Assembly: GCA_904424815.1 (NCBI GenBank)
Contig: CAJGBI010000001.1
Location: 485,010 to 549,009, forward strand
DNA from: Puniceicoccaceae bacterium Marseille-Q1082
GTDB lineage: Bacteria; Verrucomicrobiota; Verrucomicrobiia; Opitutales; Intestinicryptomonadaceae
Length of the DNA stretch: 64,000 nt
Reading direction: 5' to 3'
The translations under genes and the position numbers were made by a program. Positions 54,276 through 62,739 of the stretch are shown here, piece by piece (position 1 is the stretch's first letter; each line of letters starts with the position of its first letter). The notes below the pieces were generated by a model that had not been told where the DNA came from, made no database searches, and saw only the letters and a list, made by a program, of their open reading frames with translations.

Positions 54276-56420
54276 TTATTTTCCCCCTTCCGCCCGCCGC
54301 GCCGCCTCTACGGATTTTATCCCTATCGTGTCGGTGTCGCAGGTGAACCCGTAGCCGCCGCCCGCTACATATCCGTCGCTGCGCCCCGACTCGTCGCGGC
54401 TGACCCAGAAAGAGTACAATTTCCCGCCGTCTATTTTAAAGGCTATGCGCGTCGGAATATTGGCGAGTTTCGTCAGGTCGGAGCCTCCGGAGTTGCGCCA
54501 TTTCATCTTCGCCGCGGTCGAGTCCGCCGACACGCCCTCGCAGTTTTCAAAAGTGAAGGGCTCAATGGGCTTTCCCGCCGCGTCGCGCAATTCGGCCTTT
54601 ACGCCTCCGTTCGGCGCGTCGGCGTTGACGAAGAGATATTTTCCGGAAAAGACGAGCGGGCGGGTGAGAATTTCGCCCGCGCCTCCGCTTTCGGAATTTA
54701 GGGAGACAAAGCCGTCGCGCCTCAAAAACGCGACGCCCGTCGCGCCGTTTGCGTAAAGACCCGTCGGCCTGCGGCCCTTCGGCAGTTTGTCTTTCGCCTT
54801 GCTTTTGTCTCCGGCAAATCCGGTGTAGTAGATGTAGAGCCTGTCGCCCATGACGAGGCAGATGTTGCTTATGGACTGCACATATCCCTTGTCCCACGTT
54901 TCCCCGCGCGTGCCGTCTATTGCGAGCGTCCTGTCGGGGCGGTGCCAGTGGAATCCGTCGCGGCTGTACGCAAAGTTAAGCCCCGTGCATTTGGGCTCCC
55001 CTCTGTCTGCGTAGACGTCGTTTTGCTCTCCGTACATTATCTGGAAAAATCCGAGCATGATGCTCTCGTACGCGACGGCGTCGAGGTTGTAGAGCTGGTT
55101 CATTCTGACAAATTCGCCGTCGTCATGCCTGTCGAGCCTGTCCGCGCGCGCCCACGCCACGGGATCGGTCGGCGCCCATTTCATTCCCTCGAGAAAATCG
55201 TCGGCTTCAAGATACGCCCGCACGCGCCCGCCGGCGCCTCCCCAGCGCAGGGAATATATCCACTTGTCCCGAAACGGATTGTAAATCAGCGTGCTCCTGT
55301 CTCCGCAGTATCCGCCGAACCCCGCGAATTTCCAGTTTACGCCGTCGGCCGACACGTAGGCCTCGGCGCGGAAATCGCGCTTGCCGTCCGGCGTTCTGAA
55401 AAACATTTTGAATTTTTTTGAGGGGTCGGTTTCGCGCCAGTCGCGCACCACCGTCCATGAGTCCGGATTGCGGTCGAGGATTTTGTTAGTTCCGCCTTTT
55501 ATGTCGGGTCGCTCCCATTTCAGGCCGTCTTTGCTGTATGCGTACGCCAGGTTTCTCAGGTGGCCCGCCTCGTACCACATCTCGAAAATCCGCTTGTCGG
55601 GGTTCCAGAGTATCGAGCCGCTCAGCGGCGCCGCCACCGGATTGCCGCGCCTTTCAAGATCGGTTTCGGGCTTAAGGATCGGGTTTCCGGCGTATTTCCG
55701 CGGATAGTGGAACTCCCTCTTTATCCCGCGCGTTTTTTCAACGAGAAAATCGTCCACGAAGAGCTGCCTGCCGACGTCTATGCGGATGGTTTTCGGCGGG
55801 TTTTCGAGGTATGGGATTTTTGCGGGCTCGTCCGATTTGAAGGAGAAATCCGGCGGCCATTTTTCCGGAAGGCGGACGGAGTTGTAGAGGAGTTCCCCCG
55901 CGGGAGCGGCGGGCGCCTTGCGGGCGGAAAATCCGGCGACGACGGCGCCCGGCGGGGTGGCGAATTTTTCGCCCCTTTCCGCGCGCTTGGCCATCAGGGC
56001 GAACGCGCCGCCGCCTTCAAGCTCGAAATCCGATTTTTTCGAGAATCCCGCGGCGCGCAGGCTCTCGATCCCGCCGCCGTCCCCCGCCGGAACCGCCGCA
56101 AGTATTTCGCCCGCGCGCAGGCATATCCATTCGTGCGGCTCGGATTTTGATGCTATGTAAAACAGCCTTCCGTTTATCTCTCTCGGAACGGGAGCTTTTG
56201 GCGTTGCGAGGGGCTTGCCTTCGGAGTACAGGGCGACATGTTTGAAGATGTAGTCGCGCGCGAATATTCCGATACCGGAGATTTTTTCCGGATCGGCGGG
56301 CTCGACTGCGGCGCCGGCGGCGTCCTCCGGCTTGACGCCCGCGTTTTGCAGCGCGGCGGACTGCCCGAAAAGCGCGGCGCACGCAACCGCCAGCATTCCC
56401 AAAATTGCGGATTTTTTCAT
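54276..56420 (-). CDS. secreted GH32/GH43-like five-bladed propeller protein
   Basis: The 714-residue protein starts with a signal peptide (MKKSAILGMLAVACAALF). A 170-residue N-terminal domain precedes a beta-propeller region in which RQLFVDDFLVEKTRGIKREF, then NPILKPETDLE, begins a segment with repeated blades (MWYEAGHLRNLAYAYSKDGL, YNPFRDKWIYSLRW, LNFAYSRDGFHWHRPDR). This resembles glycosidase-like proteins common in Planctomycetes and Verrucomicrobia. A C-terminal beta domain follows. Activity and substrate unknown. It is the last gene of the gluconolactonase-like/beta-CASP run, 61 bp after the beta-CASP stop. Confidence 0.6.
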   Translation of the reverse strand: MKKSAILGMLAVACAALFGQSAALQNAGVKPEDAAGAAVEPADPEKISGIGIFARDYIFKHVALYSEGKPLATPKAPVPREINGRLFYIASKSEPHEWICLRAGEILAAVPAGDGGGIESLRAAGFSKKSDFELEGGGAFALMAKRAERGEKFATPPGAVVAGFSARKAPAAPAGELLYNSVRLPEKWPPDFSFKSDEPAKIPYLENPPKTIRIDVGRQLFVDDFLVEKTRGIKREFHYPRKYAGNPILKPETDLERRGNPVAAPLSGSILWNPDKRIFEMWYEAGHLRNLAYAYSKDGLKWERPDIKGGTNKILDRNPDSWTVVRDWRETDPSKKFKMFFRTPDGKRDFRAEAYVSADGVNWKFAGFGGYCGDRSTLIYNPFRDKWIYSLRWGGAGGRVRAYLEADDFLEGMKWAPTDPVAWARADRLDRHDDGEFVRMNQLYNLDAVAYESIMLGFFQIMYGEQNDVYADRGEPKCTGLNFAYSRDGFHWHRPDRTLAIDGTRGETWDKGYVQSISNICLVMGDRLYIYYTGFAGDKSKAKDKLPKGRRPTGLYANGATGVAFLRRDGFVSLNSESGGAGEILTRPLVFSGKYLFVNADAPNGGVKAELRDAAGKPIEPFTFENCEGVSADSTAAKMKWRNSGGSDLTKLANIPTRIAFKIDGGKLYSFWVSRDESGRSDGYVAGGGYGFTCDTDTIGIKSVEAARRAEGGK

Positions 56421-56481
56421 TGACCTTCCTCCCGTTATGTAGGCGGAACCCGCCGTTTCGGGGCATCCCCGCGGAAAATTG

Positions 56482-57837
56482 TCAGAGCTCCAGCGTTTCG
56501 GACGGCTCGGGTATTATGACGCGCGTCTTAGGGGAGCGGTCGAGGATTTCGTACATGAACCATTCGCGGGATTCCATGCTCCCGTGCGTGAGAACCACGT
56601 TGCGCGGATCCTTGTCGAGGATGAATTTCAGAATTTCCTCGCGGTCAGCGTGCGAGGTCAGGTCGAACTTGTCCACCTTGCAGTTTACCGTCCCGACGTA
56701 GAATAGGTCGCGGAAGGCGAAGGAGTCCCCGGGGGCGGAGTGCAGTAGCTTGTGCGCGGGCGTGTCCTCGTCGGAGTAGCCTACGAAGAATACGGCGTTT
56801 GCGCGGTTTTCGAGCATGGCCGCCGCCGCGAGGTAGCTCGGCGTGTTTTGCACCATCATTCCGCTGCCGAGAACATAGATTCCCTTGGTGTCGAAATCCT
56901 TCCCGGGCACGATTTCGCCCCTCAGGGGCTTTACTCCCTCCATGTGCTGCTTGGAGAAGGAAAACATATTGGAGCGCTTCGCCCCCCTTATGAAATATTC
57001 CGCGATGTCTAGCCCGAGTCCGCCGGCGAACACGGGAGATTCCGCCGGAATTTTTCCCGCTTTCTTCGCCTTGTAAATTATGTAGAGGATTTCCTGCATT
57101 CTGCCGAGCGCGAACGCCGGCACGAGGACGCTTCCGCCGTCGCGCAGCGCTCGGGATACGGCCGCCGTAAACCTCTCGACCTCCCCGTCGTAGGTGCTCC
57201 CTTCGGGGCGGGAATAGGAGCCGCGCGTAGTTTCGACCACCAGCGTGTCCACCCTTCCCGGCGGCGGAACCGCGCCTTTGAGGATTCCGGAAGAGTGGAA
57301 GGAAATGTCGCCGCTGAAAAGTATCTTTTGCTTTTTGTATTCAAACATCACGCTCGCCGCCCCGGGAATGTGGCCCGCGGGGTAGAAGGACACGTCGGCG
57401 AGGCTGCCGTTTATCTCGTATCTGCGGGCGTGGGCGAAGGGCATGGGCGCCGCGCGCGCGCGCAAGTCGTCTATCGCGGAGTAGTCGAAGAGCGGGTATT
57501 CCTTTATGTTGAACTCCTCGCGCTGCTTTGCCATCACGGTTCTGGAATTGCGCAGCATTCTGAATAAAAGCTCGTAGCTGTCGTCGGCGACGAGTATGTG
57601 CGCCGCGTGCTGGCGGCGCGCCACGACGGGCAGCGCCCCGCAGTGGTCGAGGTGCGTGTGGGTTATTGCGATGAAGTCGAGGGTTTCGGGGGCGACTTTC
57701 GAGAGGTTGGGCAGGGCGGATAGCCCCATGCGCTTGGGGTGCAGCCCGCAGTCCACGAGCGCCTTGAACGGGCCGAATTCTATGAGGTGCCCGCTCGAGC
57801 CTACGTCGATTTCGGTGTTAAGGTCGGTGTATATCAT
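56482..57837 (-). CDS. metallo-beta-lactamase-fold beta-CASP nuclease
   Basis: The 451-residue protein has the MBL motif HTHLDH at 60-65, further metal motifs (FYPAGHIPGAASVMFEY, LFSGDIS), the beta-CASP domain (LVPAFALGRMQEILYIIYKA) and the RMMBL C-terminus (LTHGSMESREWF). This is the CPSF-73/YSH1-like architecture of RNA-processing nucleases. It has no signal peptide and is presumably cytoplasmic. The ATG at 57837 is preferred to a longer upstream frame that overlaps the gluconolactonase-like gene, 20 bp away. Confidence 0.85.
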   Translation of the reverse strand: MIYTDLNTEIDVGSSGHLIEFGPFKALVDCGLHPKRMGLSALPNLSKVAPETLDFIAITHTHLDHCGALPVVARRQHAAHILVADDSYELLFRMLRNSRTVMAKQREEFNIKEYPLFDYSAIDDLRARAAPMPFAHARRYEINGSLADVSFYPAGHIPGAASVMFEYKKQKILFSGDISFHSSGILKGAVPPPGRVDTLVVETTRGSYSRPEGSTYDGEVERFTAAVSRALRDGGSVLVPAFALGRMQEILYIIYKAKKAGKIPAESPVFAGGLGLDIAEYFIRGAKRSNMFSFSKQHMEGVKPLRGEIVPGKDFDTKGIYVLGSGMMVQNTPSYLAAAAMLENRANAVFFVGYSDEDTPAHKLLHSAPGDSFAFRDLFYVGTVNCKVDKFDLTSHADREEILKFILDKDPRNVVLTHGSMESREWFMYEILDRSPKTRVIIPEPSETLEL

Positions 57838-57857
57838 CGCGCGCCTCCCCCTTTCCC

Positions 57858-58868
57858 CTAATCGCGCGCGAGCGATTTCAGCCGCCGCATGTCGATTGTG
57901 TACGCCCCTTTTGGCCCCACGACAAACAGCGATTTTTCCGTTTCGCCGTCCGTTATTATGCAGCAATTGGCGACTTGGTTTTCGATTTTCACGAGCCCCC
58001 TGTGCTTCAAATCGGGCGAAAACAGGTGCACGCCGCCGTTACCCGTGGCGTAAATCCATCCGTCCCTGCCTATCGCCATTCCGTCCGGCGCGCCGCGCAC
58101 TTTGCCCGTCCATTTTTTGAGCGAGCAGAATACGCGCTTTGAGACGACTTTCGTCTTGGTCTCGTCAAGCTCGTATACGAACCAGCATTGCTCGCCGTTT
58201 CCGCTTTGCGAGACGTACATGAACTTTTCGTCGGGCGAAAAGTCGATGCCGTTGGGCTGGGGAAGGGAGCCGTCTATGAGCACGGTTTCGCCCTTCGGGG
58301 TGATTTTATAGATTCCGCTGAAATCGAGCTCGTCGGCTTCCGGAGCGCGCCGCTTGTGCCAAAAGCCCGGGTCGGTGAAGAAAATCGAGCCGTCTTTCAG
58401 CACGCACAGGTCGTTAGTGTTGTTGAGCTTTTTGCCGTTGTAGGAGTCGGCGAGAACCTCCACCTCGAACCTCTTTTCGTCGATCCGCGCTATCCGCCTG
58501 TGCCCCTGCTGGCAGAATACGAGGTTTTCGTTCCCGTCGAGCGCGATGGCGTTGGGGCCGAAGTCTATCGCCTTGTCCATTTGCCCCTTTGCGCCCGTGT
58601 ATCCGGCGGGGCGCATGAAGACGGAAAAACCGTCCTTTTCCGTCCAGCGGTATATCGTGTTTTTTGGCTGGTCCGAGAAAAACACTTCGCCGGTGGACGG
58701 GCGGTAAAGCGCGCCCTCGCCGAAGCCTATGTCGCGCTTCAAAACCTTTGCCAGATCCCCCTCGGTTCCGAGAATTTTCACGTCTTCGGGCGCGGGCGAG
58801 AAAACTTCGTCCGCGGGAGCGCAGCATACGGCTGCCGCCGCGCACAGCGATAATGCGAATTTCTTCAT
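57858..58868 (-). CDS. secreted SMP-30/gluconolactonase-like protein
   Basis: The 336-residue protein has a signal peptide (MKKFALSLCAAAAVCCAPA) and the six-bladed SMP-30 propeller pattern: GFGEGALYRPSTGEVFFSDQ, NTNDLCVLKDGSIFFTDPG, PNGIDFSPDEKFMYVSQSGN and GAPDGMAIGRDGWIYATGNG, with metal-binding Glu/Asn/Asp residues. It probably hydrolyses a sugar lactone in the periplasm. A longer frame reaching 59057 is rejected because the signal peptide begins at 58868. It heads the minus-strand run of three genes. Confidence 0.85.
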   Translation of the reverse strand: MKKFALSLCAAAAVCCAPADEVFSPAPEDVKILGTEGDLAKVLKRDIGFGEGALYRPSTGEVFFSDQPKNTIYRWTEKDGFSVFMRPAGYTGAKGQMDKAIDFGPNAIALDGNENLVFCQQGHRRIARIDEKRFEVEVLADSYNGKKLNNTNDLCVLKDGSIFFTDPGFWHKRRAPEADELDFSGIYKITPKGETVLIDGSLPQPNGIDFSPDEKFMYVSQSGNGEQCWFVYELDETKTKVVSKRVFCSLKKWTGKVRGAPDGMAIGRDGWIYATGNGGVHLFSPDLKHRGLVKIENQVANCCIITDGETEKSLFVVGPKGAYTIDMRRLKSLARD

Positions 58869-59056
58869 GCCTCCGTATTCTGTCCTGCTTCCGTCGGTTG
58901 TCAACAATTCCGCATTATCCGCCGAAAAAAACGCCGCGGAAAAAATTTCCAAAAAAAACGTGGAAAAATCTTTCGATTGGCTTTCTATATGGAATATGCA
59001 AAATCTGCCCGCGGCTTTCGGCGGCGGGCGCAAAACGCCATAAAAAGGAGTCCGCA

Positions 59057-62000
59057 ATGGATTGCAAATCTGCGCTTGGAATCAATCCCCGCACGGGGGA
59101 CAACGAAGTCGGGGGCAAGGCGCTCTTCGAATATGTGAACATGAGGCTCTCCGCGGCGGGGCTGCCGGTGTTCGGCGACGAGGGCGATTACCCGATTGTG
59201 GAGCTCGCAAAGCCGCTGCTCGAAAACTACCGCGAGTTCTCGATGCGCTCTTCTGAAAACTATTGCCCCGCCGACGGGCGCATAATGGATTTTATGAGGG
59301 AATACCTCTCCGACGTGTGCGACCCGCGCGAGGCGTTCCCGTCGATTCCGCACAAGACTTTTGTCCTCGACAGGTTCGGGACCGCGCGCATGCTTTCCCT
59401 TCCTCCGGACTGCGACAGGCACGAAAGCCCGTTTGTGTCCTCTTACCGCGTGCGGCAGGGCGTTTTGAACAACCCGCGCAGCGACAGGCGCACGACGGCG
59501 GGCGTATTCCACGTCGCCGAGGGCGGCCTTCCGGTTCCCGCCGACAAGAAATCCGTGCCCAAGGCGGTTTTCAAAAATTTGTGGGCGCGCGCGTTCGACG
59601 CGCCCGACGAGCTGCTCGAGCTCCCGTTCACGTCCACCCAGAAGCGCAAGGGCAAGGCGTGGGTTTCCCTCTACCTGCGCCCGACCGTTTGCCCGGCGGT
59701 TCCGAACGGCGAGGGCGAAAAGACTATGGAGATACGCTTTTTCGCCCCGGGGTCGCTCGTATGCAATCTCGATTTCGTCGAGAGCATTTTCGGCAACGCG
59801 GGCAATCCGTTCCTGCGGAAAAACGACGCGGCGATGGGCTTTGAATCCTGGACGGGGCACACGGGCTGCATAGTGCTCGCCCCGCATCTGGCGTCGCTCA
59901 CAAAAAAGGAGCTCGGCCTGCCGAATGCGGCGGACGCCACTGACCGCCAAAAGCGCGACGGCATGTGCTGGACGGACGAGGGAGAGCTCTACAACGACGG
60001 CAAGCCGTTTAAAATCACGGCGCGCGACGCCCGCGGCGTCATCGTGACGATCATAGCCGACAACTATTTCGGATACTCCAAAAAGGAGATCAAGACCCAG
60101 ATAAGCTATTCCGCCAATCTCTACGGGCAGTGCGAGGAGGAGCACTCGGGCGGCGCGCTCGCTTTTTCGAGCCGCGACCTCGGCGAGGATTTCTATTCGA
60201 CCTCCTACGCGCCGAACAACAAGAGCTCTTTCGCGCGGCTCGTCGAAATTCTCGGCGACGAAATAGAAGTCCATCCGGACGGATGGGCGCGGGACAAAAA
60301 CTATCCCGACATAATTTATGTGGACGAAAAGGCGTACTACTCCCTCAAAACCCAGACGATAACCTGGCAAAAGGACGGGGAGGAAAAATCGATAAGGCTG
60401 GTTCCCTACACGACCTACATTTCGCCCGCGGGCTACAAGGTTGAAATGCAGCGCCCGCACGAAAGCCGGAGGTGGAGGCTGGTAGGCACCACCGAGGAGG
60501 GCGTTTACTGCCACAAGCCCGCCACCGTTTCCGGAGGCGGCAAGAGCGAAATATCGAAGGACATTTCCGACGCCATAATCCACGGCCCGTCCATGATAGC
60601 CGACTTCAAGCGCGACATCGAACTGGTAGCCGAAATCATAAACAAAAACTACGGCAACAGGTACCGCGACCCCGATTCCCCAAACAACAAGGGGCCGCTG
60701 AGCCGCCCGATCCTCGACCCGCGCCGCACGATGGGTTCCGTCGTAAAGCTCCTTACCCCCTCCGACGAATACTCCGACGAGTACAACGAGTGGCTGGCGT
60801 CCATTCCGTTTTACATCAGGGAATTCGTTCTGACCGTGAAGCGCCATTACAGGCCGGAATGGGGAGGCAGGTGGCAGGACAAATTCTCCGTTGACACCAT
60901 CAACGGAACCGGCGGCAACACGCTGAAATACAAAAACGCTCCGGTGCTCACCTCCTACCTGCGAATCGGGTTTACAGAGGACGGCTCCTGGCGCACTTTC
61001 AGCCTGCGCAAGGATTTCGCGCCGTCAAAAAAGCTCCAGATGGAGGACGACATCACAACTTCCGTCGTCGTCCCCGAGTCGTCCGTCGAATTTCTGCCGG
61101 AAAACCTCGCGGGCAGGTACGCTTCCGTGAAGTTTACGAACAACTGCGAGTTCCGCCTCTTCCAGCGCCCCGACGAGGCCGTCGTGCGCGGATACGACAA
61201 GCGGGCGGAGTCTGACATGTCGCAAAAGGGAATGTTCATTTCGAATTACGAGCCGCTCGACAGGGCGCAGGTCAGGGAAATGGCGGACGACGTTTTGCGC
61301 TTCGACAAATTCACGGCGCCCATGCGCAGGAATTTGGAGGACTTCCTCTCCGAGACCAAGCCAGAGTATGTGGTCTCTTCCGCCAATCCGCGCCTGATAG
61401 ACGGAAAGCCGAGCAAAAACGTGCGCTATCTGCAAAACCGCGACGACATCGTAAACCGCCGCAAGTATTACATAAGCGACACCGGCTCGCGGCTCGCGCG
61501 CGGAATATCGCCCGACAGGGCGGTTCCGCACCCCGTGGGGGCTGTGATTTCCGGCAGGCGCAACAATCCCGCTTCCGACGGCATACGCGCGCTCGCCGTG
61601 CACGGCCCCCTGCATTACCTCGAACTTCCCGAACTCTTCATGGAGTACATCGCCTCTATGACAGGCAAGTCGCCCTCCACGGTCGGCGCGGGGCTCGAAG
61701 GGGCGATGACGAAGGGGCCGTTCAACGCCCTGTGCGCCGTCACCGACCTAAACGCGGCCATCGTCTCGTTCGCGCTGACCCGCTACGACGGGTGGCTGAG
61801 CAGCGCGGGGTATCTGGGAGTGAAATACCGCGTGGACCACGACATAAGCCTGCTGATTCCCGAAATCTGGGCGAGGATGCGCAGCTATGAGCTCGACGTC
61901 AAAAACCTGATAAAGCAGGGAATGCTCGAGCGGTGCAAAGACTTCGAGCACGCCGGCAAAAAGGTTCTCGCCTCGCGCCTCGGCTGGCGCATCACGGAGG

Positions 62001-62506
62001 ATTTTGTCATACGCTATTTCGGCAGAATTTTCTCCAACCCCGCGTCGATATTCACCGCCGACATGCTCCGCCCCGAATTGCAGGATATGGACGCTTTCGC
62101 GGACGGCATGGACAACATGGTCGGCGCCCACCGCCGGGCCGCCGAGACGTATTTCGAGGACGGCTCGATAGAGGGCGCGTGCCCGCCGCTCAAAGCCCTG
62201 CTTTACATAATGCGCGACGGATCCTACGAGGGCAGGACGCTCGACGACCCTGATTTGCGCGCGATGTTCACCCGCGAGAGCATATTGAAGTCCGAGTGGT
62301 ATGCGGAGCGCCTGATAACGCGCCAGCAGATAGAGCTCGCCTCCCTCCAAAACACAATCCGCGGGCTCTCCGCCCAGGAGCCTAAAACCGAGGACGCGTC
62401 GGCGAAAATCTCCGAGTTGCAGTCGAGGCTAAAGACGGTAAAGGGCATCAACTACCTGAAATCCCTCGCCGGAACCATAGGCGCGGATCCGTTTATCGGC
62501 GTATAA
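59057..62506 (+). CDS. probable PPi-dependent phosphoenolpyruvate carboxykinase
   Basis: A 1149-residue cytoplasmic protein (about 129 kDa) without signal peptide. Its length and segments such as NPRTGDNEVGGKALFEYVNM, KRKGKAWVSLYLRPTVCPAV and GHTGCIVLAPHLASLTKKEL match my memory of the PPi-type PEPCK family of Entamoeba and Propionibacterium, found also in Bacteroidales and Lentisphaerae. That enzyme interconverts oxaloacetate + PPi with PEP + CO2 + phosphate. A short C-terminal coiled coil (RQQIELASLQNTIRGL) follows. The start is preceded by AAGGAG. The presence of PPDK in the same window fits a PPi-based PEP metabolism. I could not match individual catalytic residues, so the call is by overall resemblance. 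Confidence 0.6.
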   Translation: MDCKSALGINPRTGDNEVGGKALFEYVNMRLSAAGLPVFGDEGDYPIVELAKPLLENYREFSMRSSENYCPADGRIMDFMREYLSDVCDPREAFPSIPHKTFVLDRFGTARMLSLPPDCDRHESPFVSSYRVRQGVLNNPRSDRRTTAGVFHVAEGGLPVPADKKSVPKAVFKNLWARAFDAPDELLELPFTSTQKRKGKAWVSLYLRPTVCPAVPNGEGEKTMEIRFFAPGSLVCNLDFVESIFGNAGNPFLRKNDAAMGFESWTGHTGCIVLAPHLASLTKKELGLPNAADATDRQKRDGMCWTDEGELYNDGKPFKITARDARGVIVTIIADNYFGYSKKEIKTQISYSANLYGQCEEEHSGGALAFSSRDLGEDFYSTSYAPNNKSSFARLVEILGDEIEVHPDGWARDKNYPDIIYVDEKAYYSLKTQTITWQKDGEEKSIRLVPYTTYISPAGYKVEMQRPHESRRWRLVGTTEEGVYCHKPATVSGGGKSEISKDISDAIIHGPSMIADFKRDIELVAEIINKNYGNRYRDPDSPNNKGPLSRPILDPRRTMGSVVKLLTPSDEYSDEYNEWLASIPFYIREFVLTVKRHYRPEWGGRWQDKFSVDTINGTGGNTLKYKNAPVLTSYLRIGFTEDGSWRTFSLRKDFAPSKKLQMEDDITTSVVVPESSVEFLPENLAGRYASVKFTNNCEFRLFQRPDEAVVRGYDKRAESDMSQKGMFISNYEPLDRAQVREMADDVLRFDKFTAPMRRNLEDFLSETKPEYVVSSANPRLIDGKPSKNVRYLQNRDDIVNRRKYYISDTGSRLARGISPDRAVPHPVGAVISGRRNNPASDGIRALAVHGPLHYLELPELFMEYIASMTGKSPSTVGAGLEGAMTKGPFNALCAVTDLNAAIVSFALTRYDGWLSSAGYLGVKYRVDHDISLLIPEIWARMRSYELDVKNLIKQGMLERCKDFEHAGKKVLASRLGWRITEDFVIRYFGRIFSNPASIFTADMLRPELQDMDAFADGMDNMVGAHRRAAETYFEDGSIEGACPPLKALLYIMRDGSYEGRTLDDPDLRAMFTRESILKSEWYAERLITRQQIELASLQNTIRGLSAQEPKTEDASAKISELQSRLKTVKGINYLKSLAGTIGADPFIGV

Positions 62507-62523
62507 GCAGCCGGCGGGCGGTT

Positions 62524-62560
62524 TTCCGCGCCTTGCAACAGGCGCGGAAGGCGGTTTTTT
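62524..62560 (+). terminator. terminator after the PPi-PEPCK-like gene
   Basis: TTCCGCGCC-ttgcaaca-GGCGCGGAA at 62524-62548 is followed by GGCGG and six T at 62555-62560. A second hairpin (GCGCCCC-gtcga-GGGGCGC, 62596-62614) lies in the rest of this convergent gap, which holds no gene. Confidence 0.7.
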
Positions 62561-62739
62561 AAGCGGCGCGGCTAAAGCCGTATCCCCGAAAGGCGGCGCC
62601 CCGTCGAGGGGCGCTCCGCATGGTTCCGGCGCATTGCGAAGCGGCGCGCAATGGGCGGTGTCGCATTCTGAAAATCGGCCGCGGCAATGCTCTATTCGCG
62701 CGTGGGCTTATTGCCGGCGGGCGAAGGGAGCCGCGCGGC

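Noticed and set aside
58985-60847. 620-codon minus-strand frame opposite the PPi-PEPCK-like gene
   Set aside because: Arg/Val-rich antisense shadow with no motif. The plus-strand gene has a good Shine-Dalgarno sequence and family resemblance.
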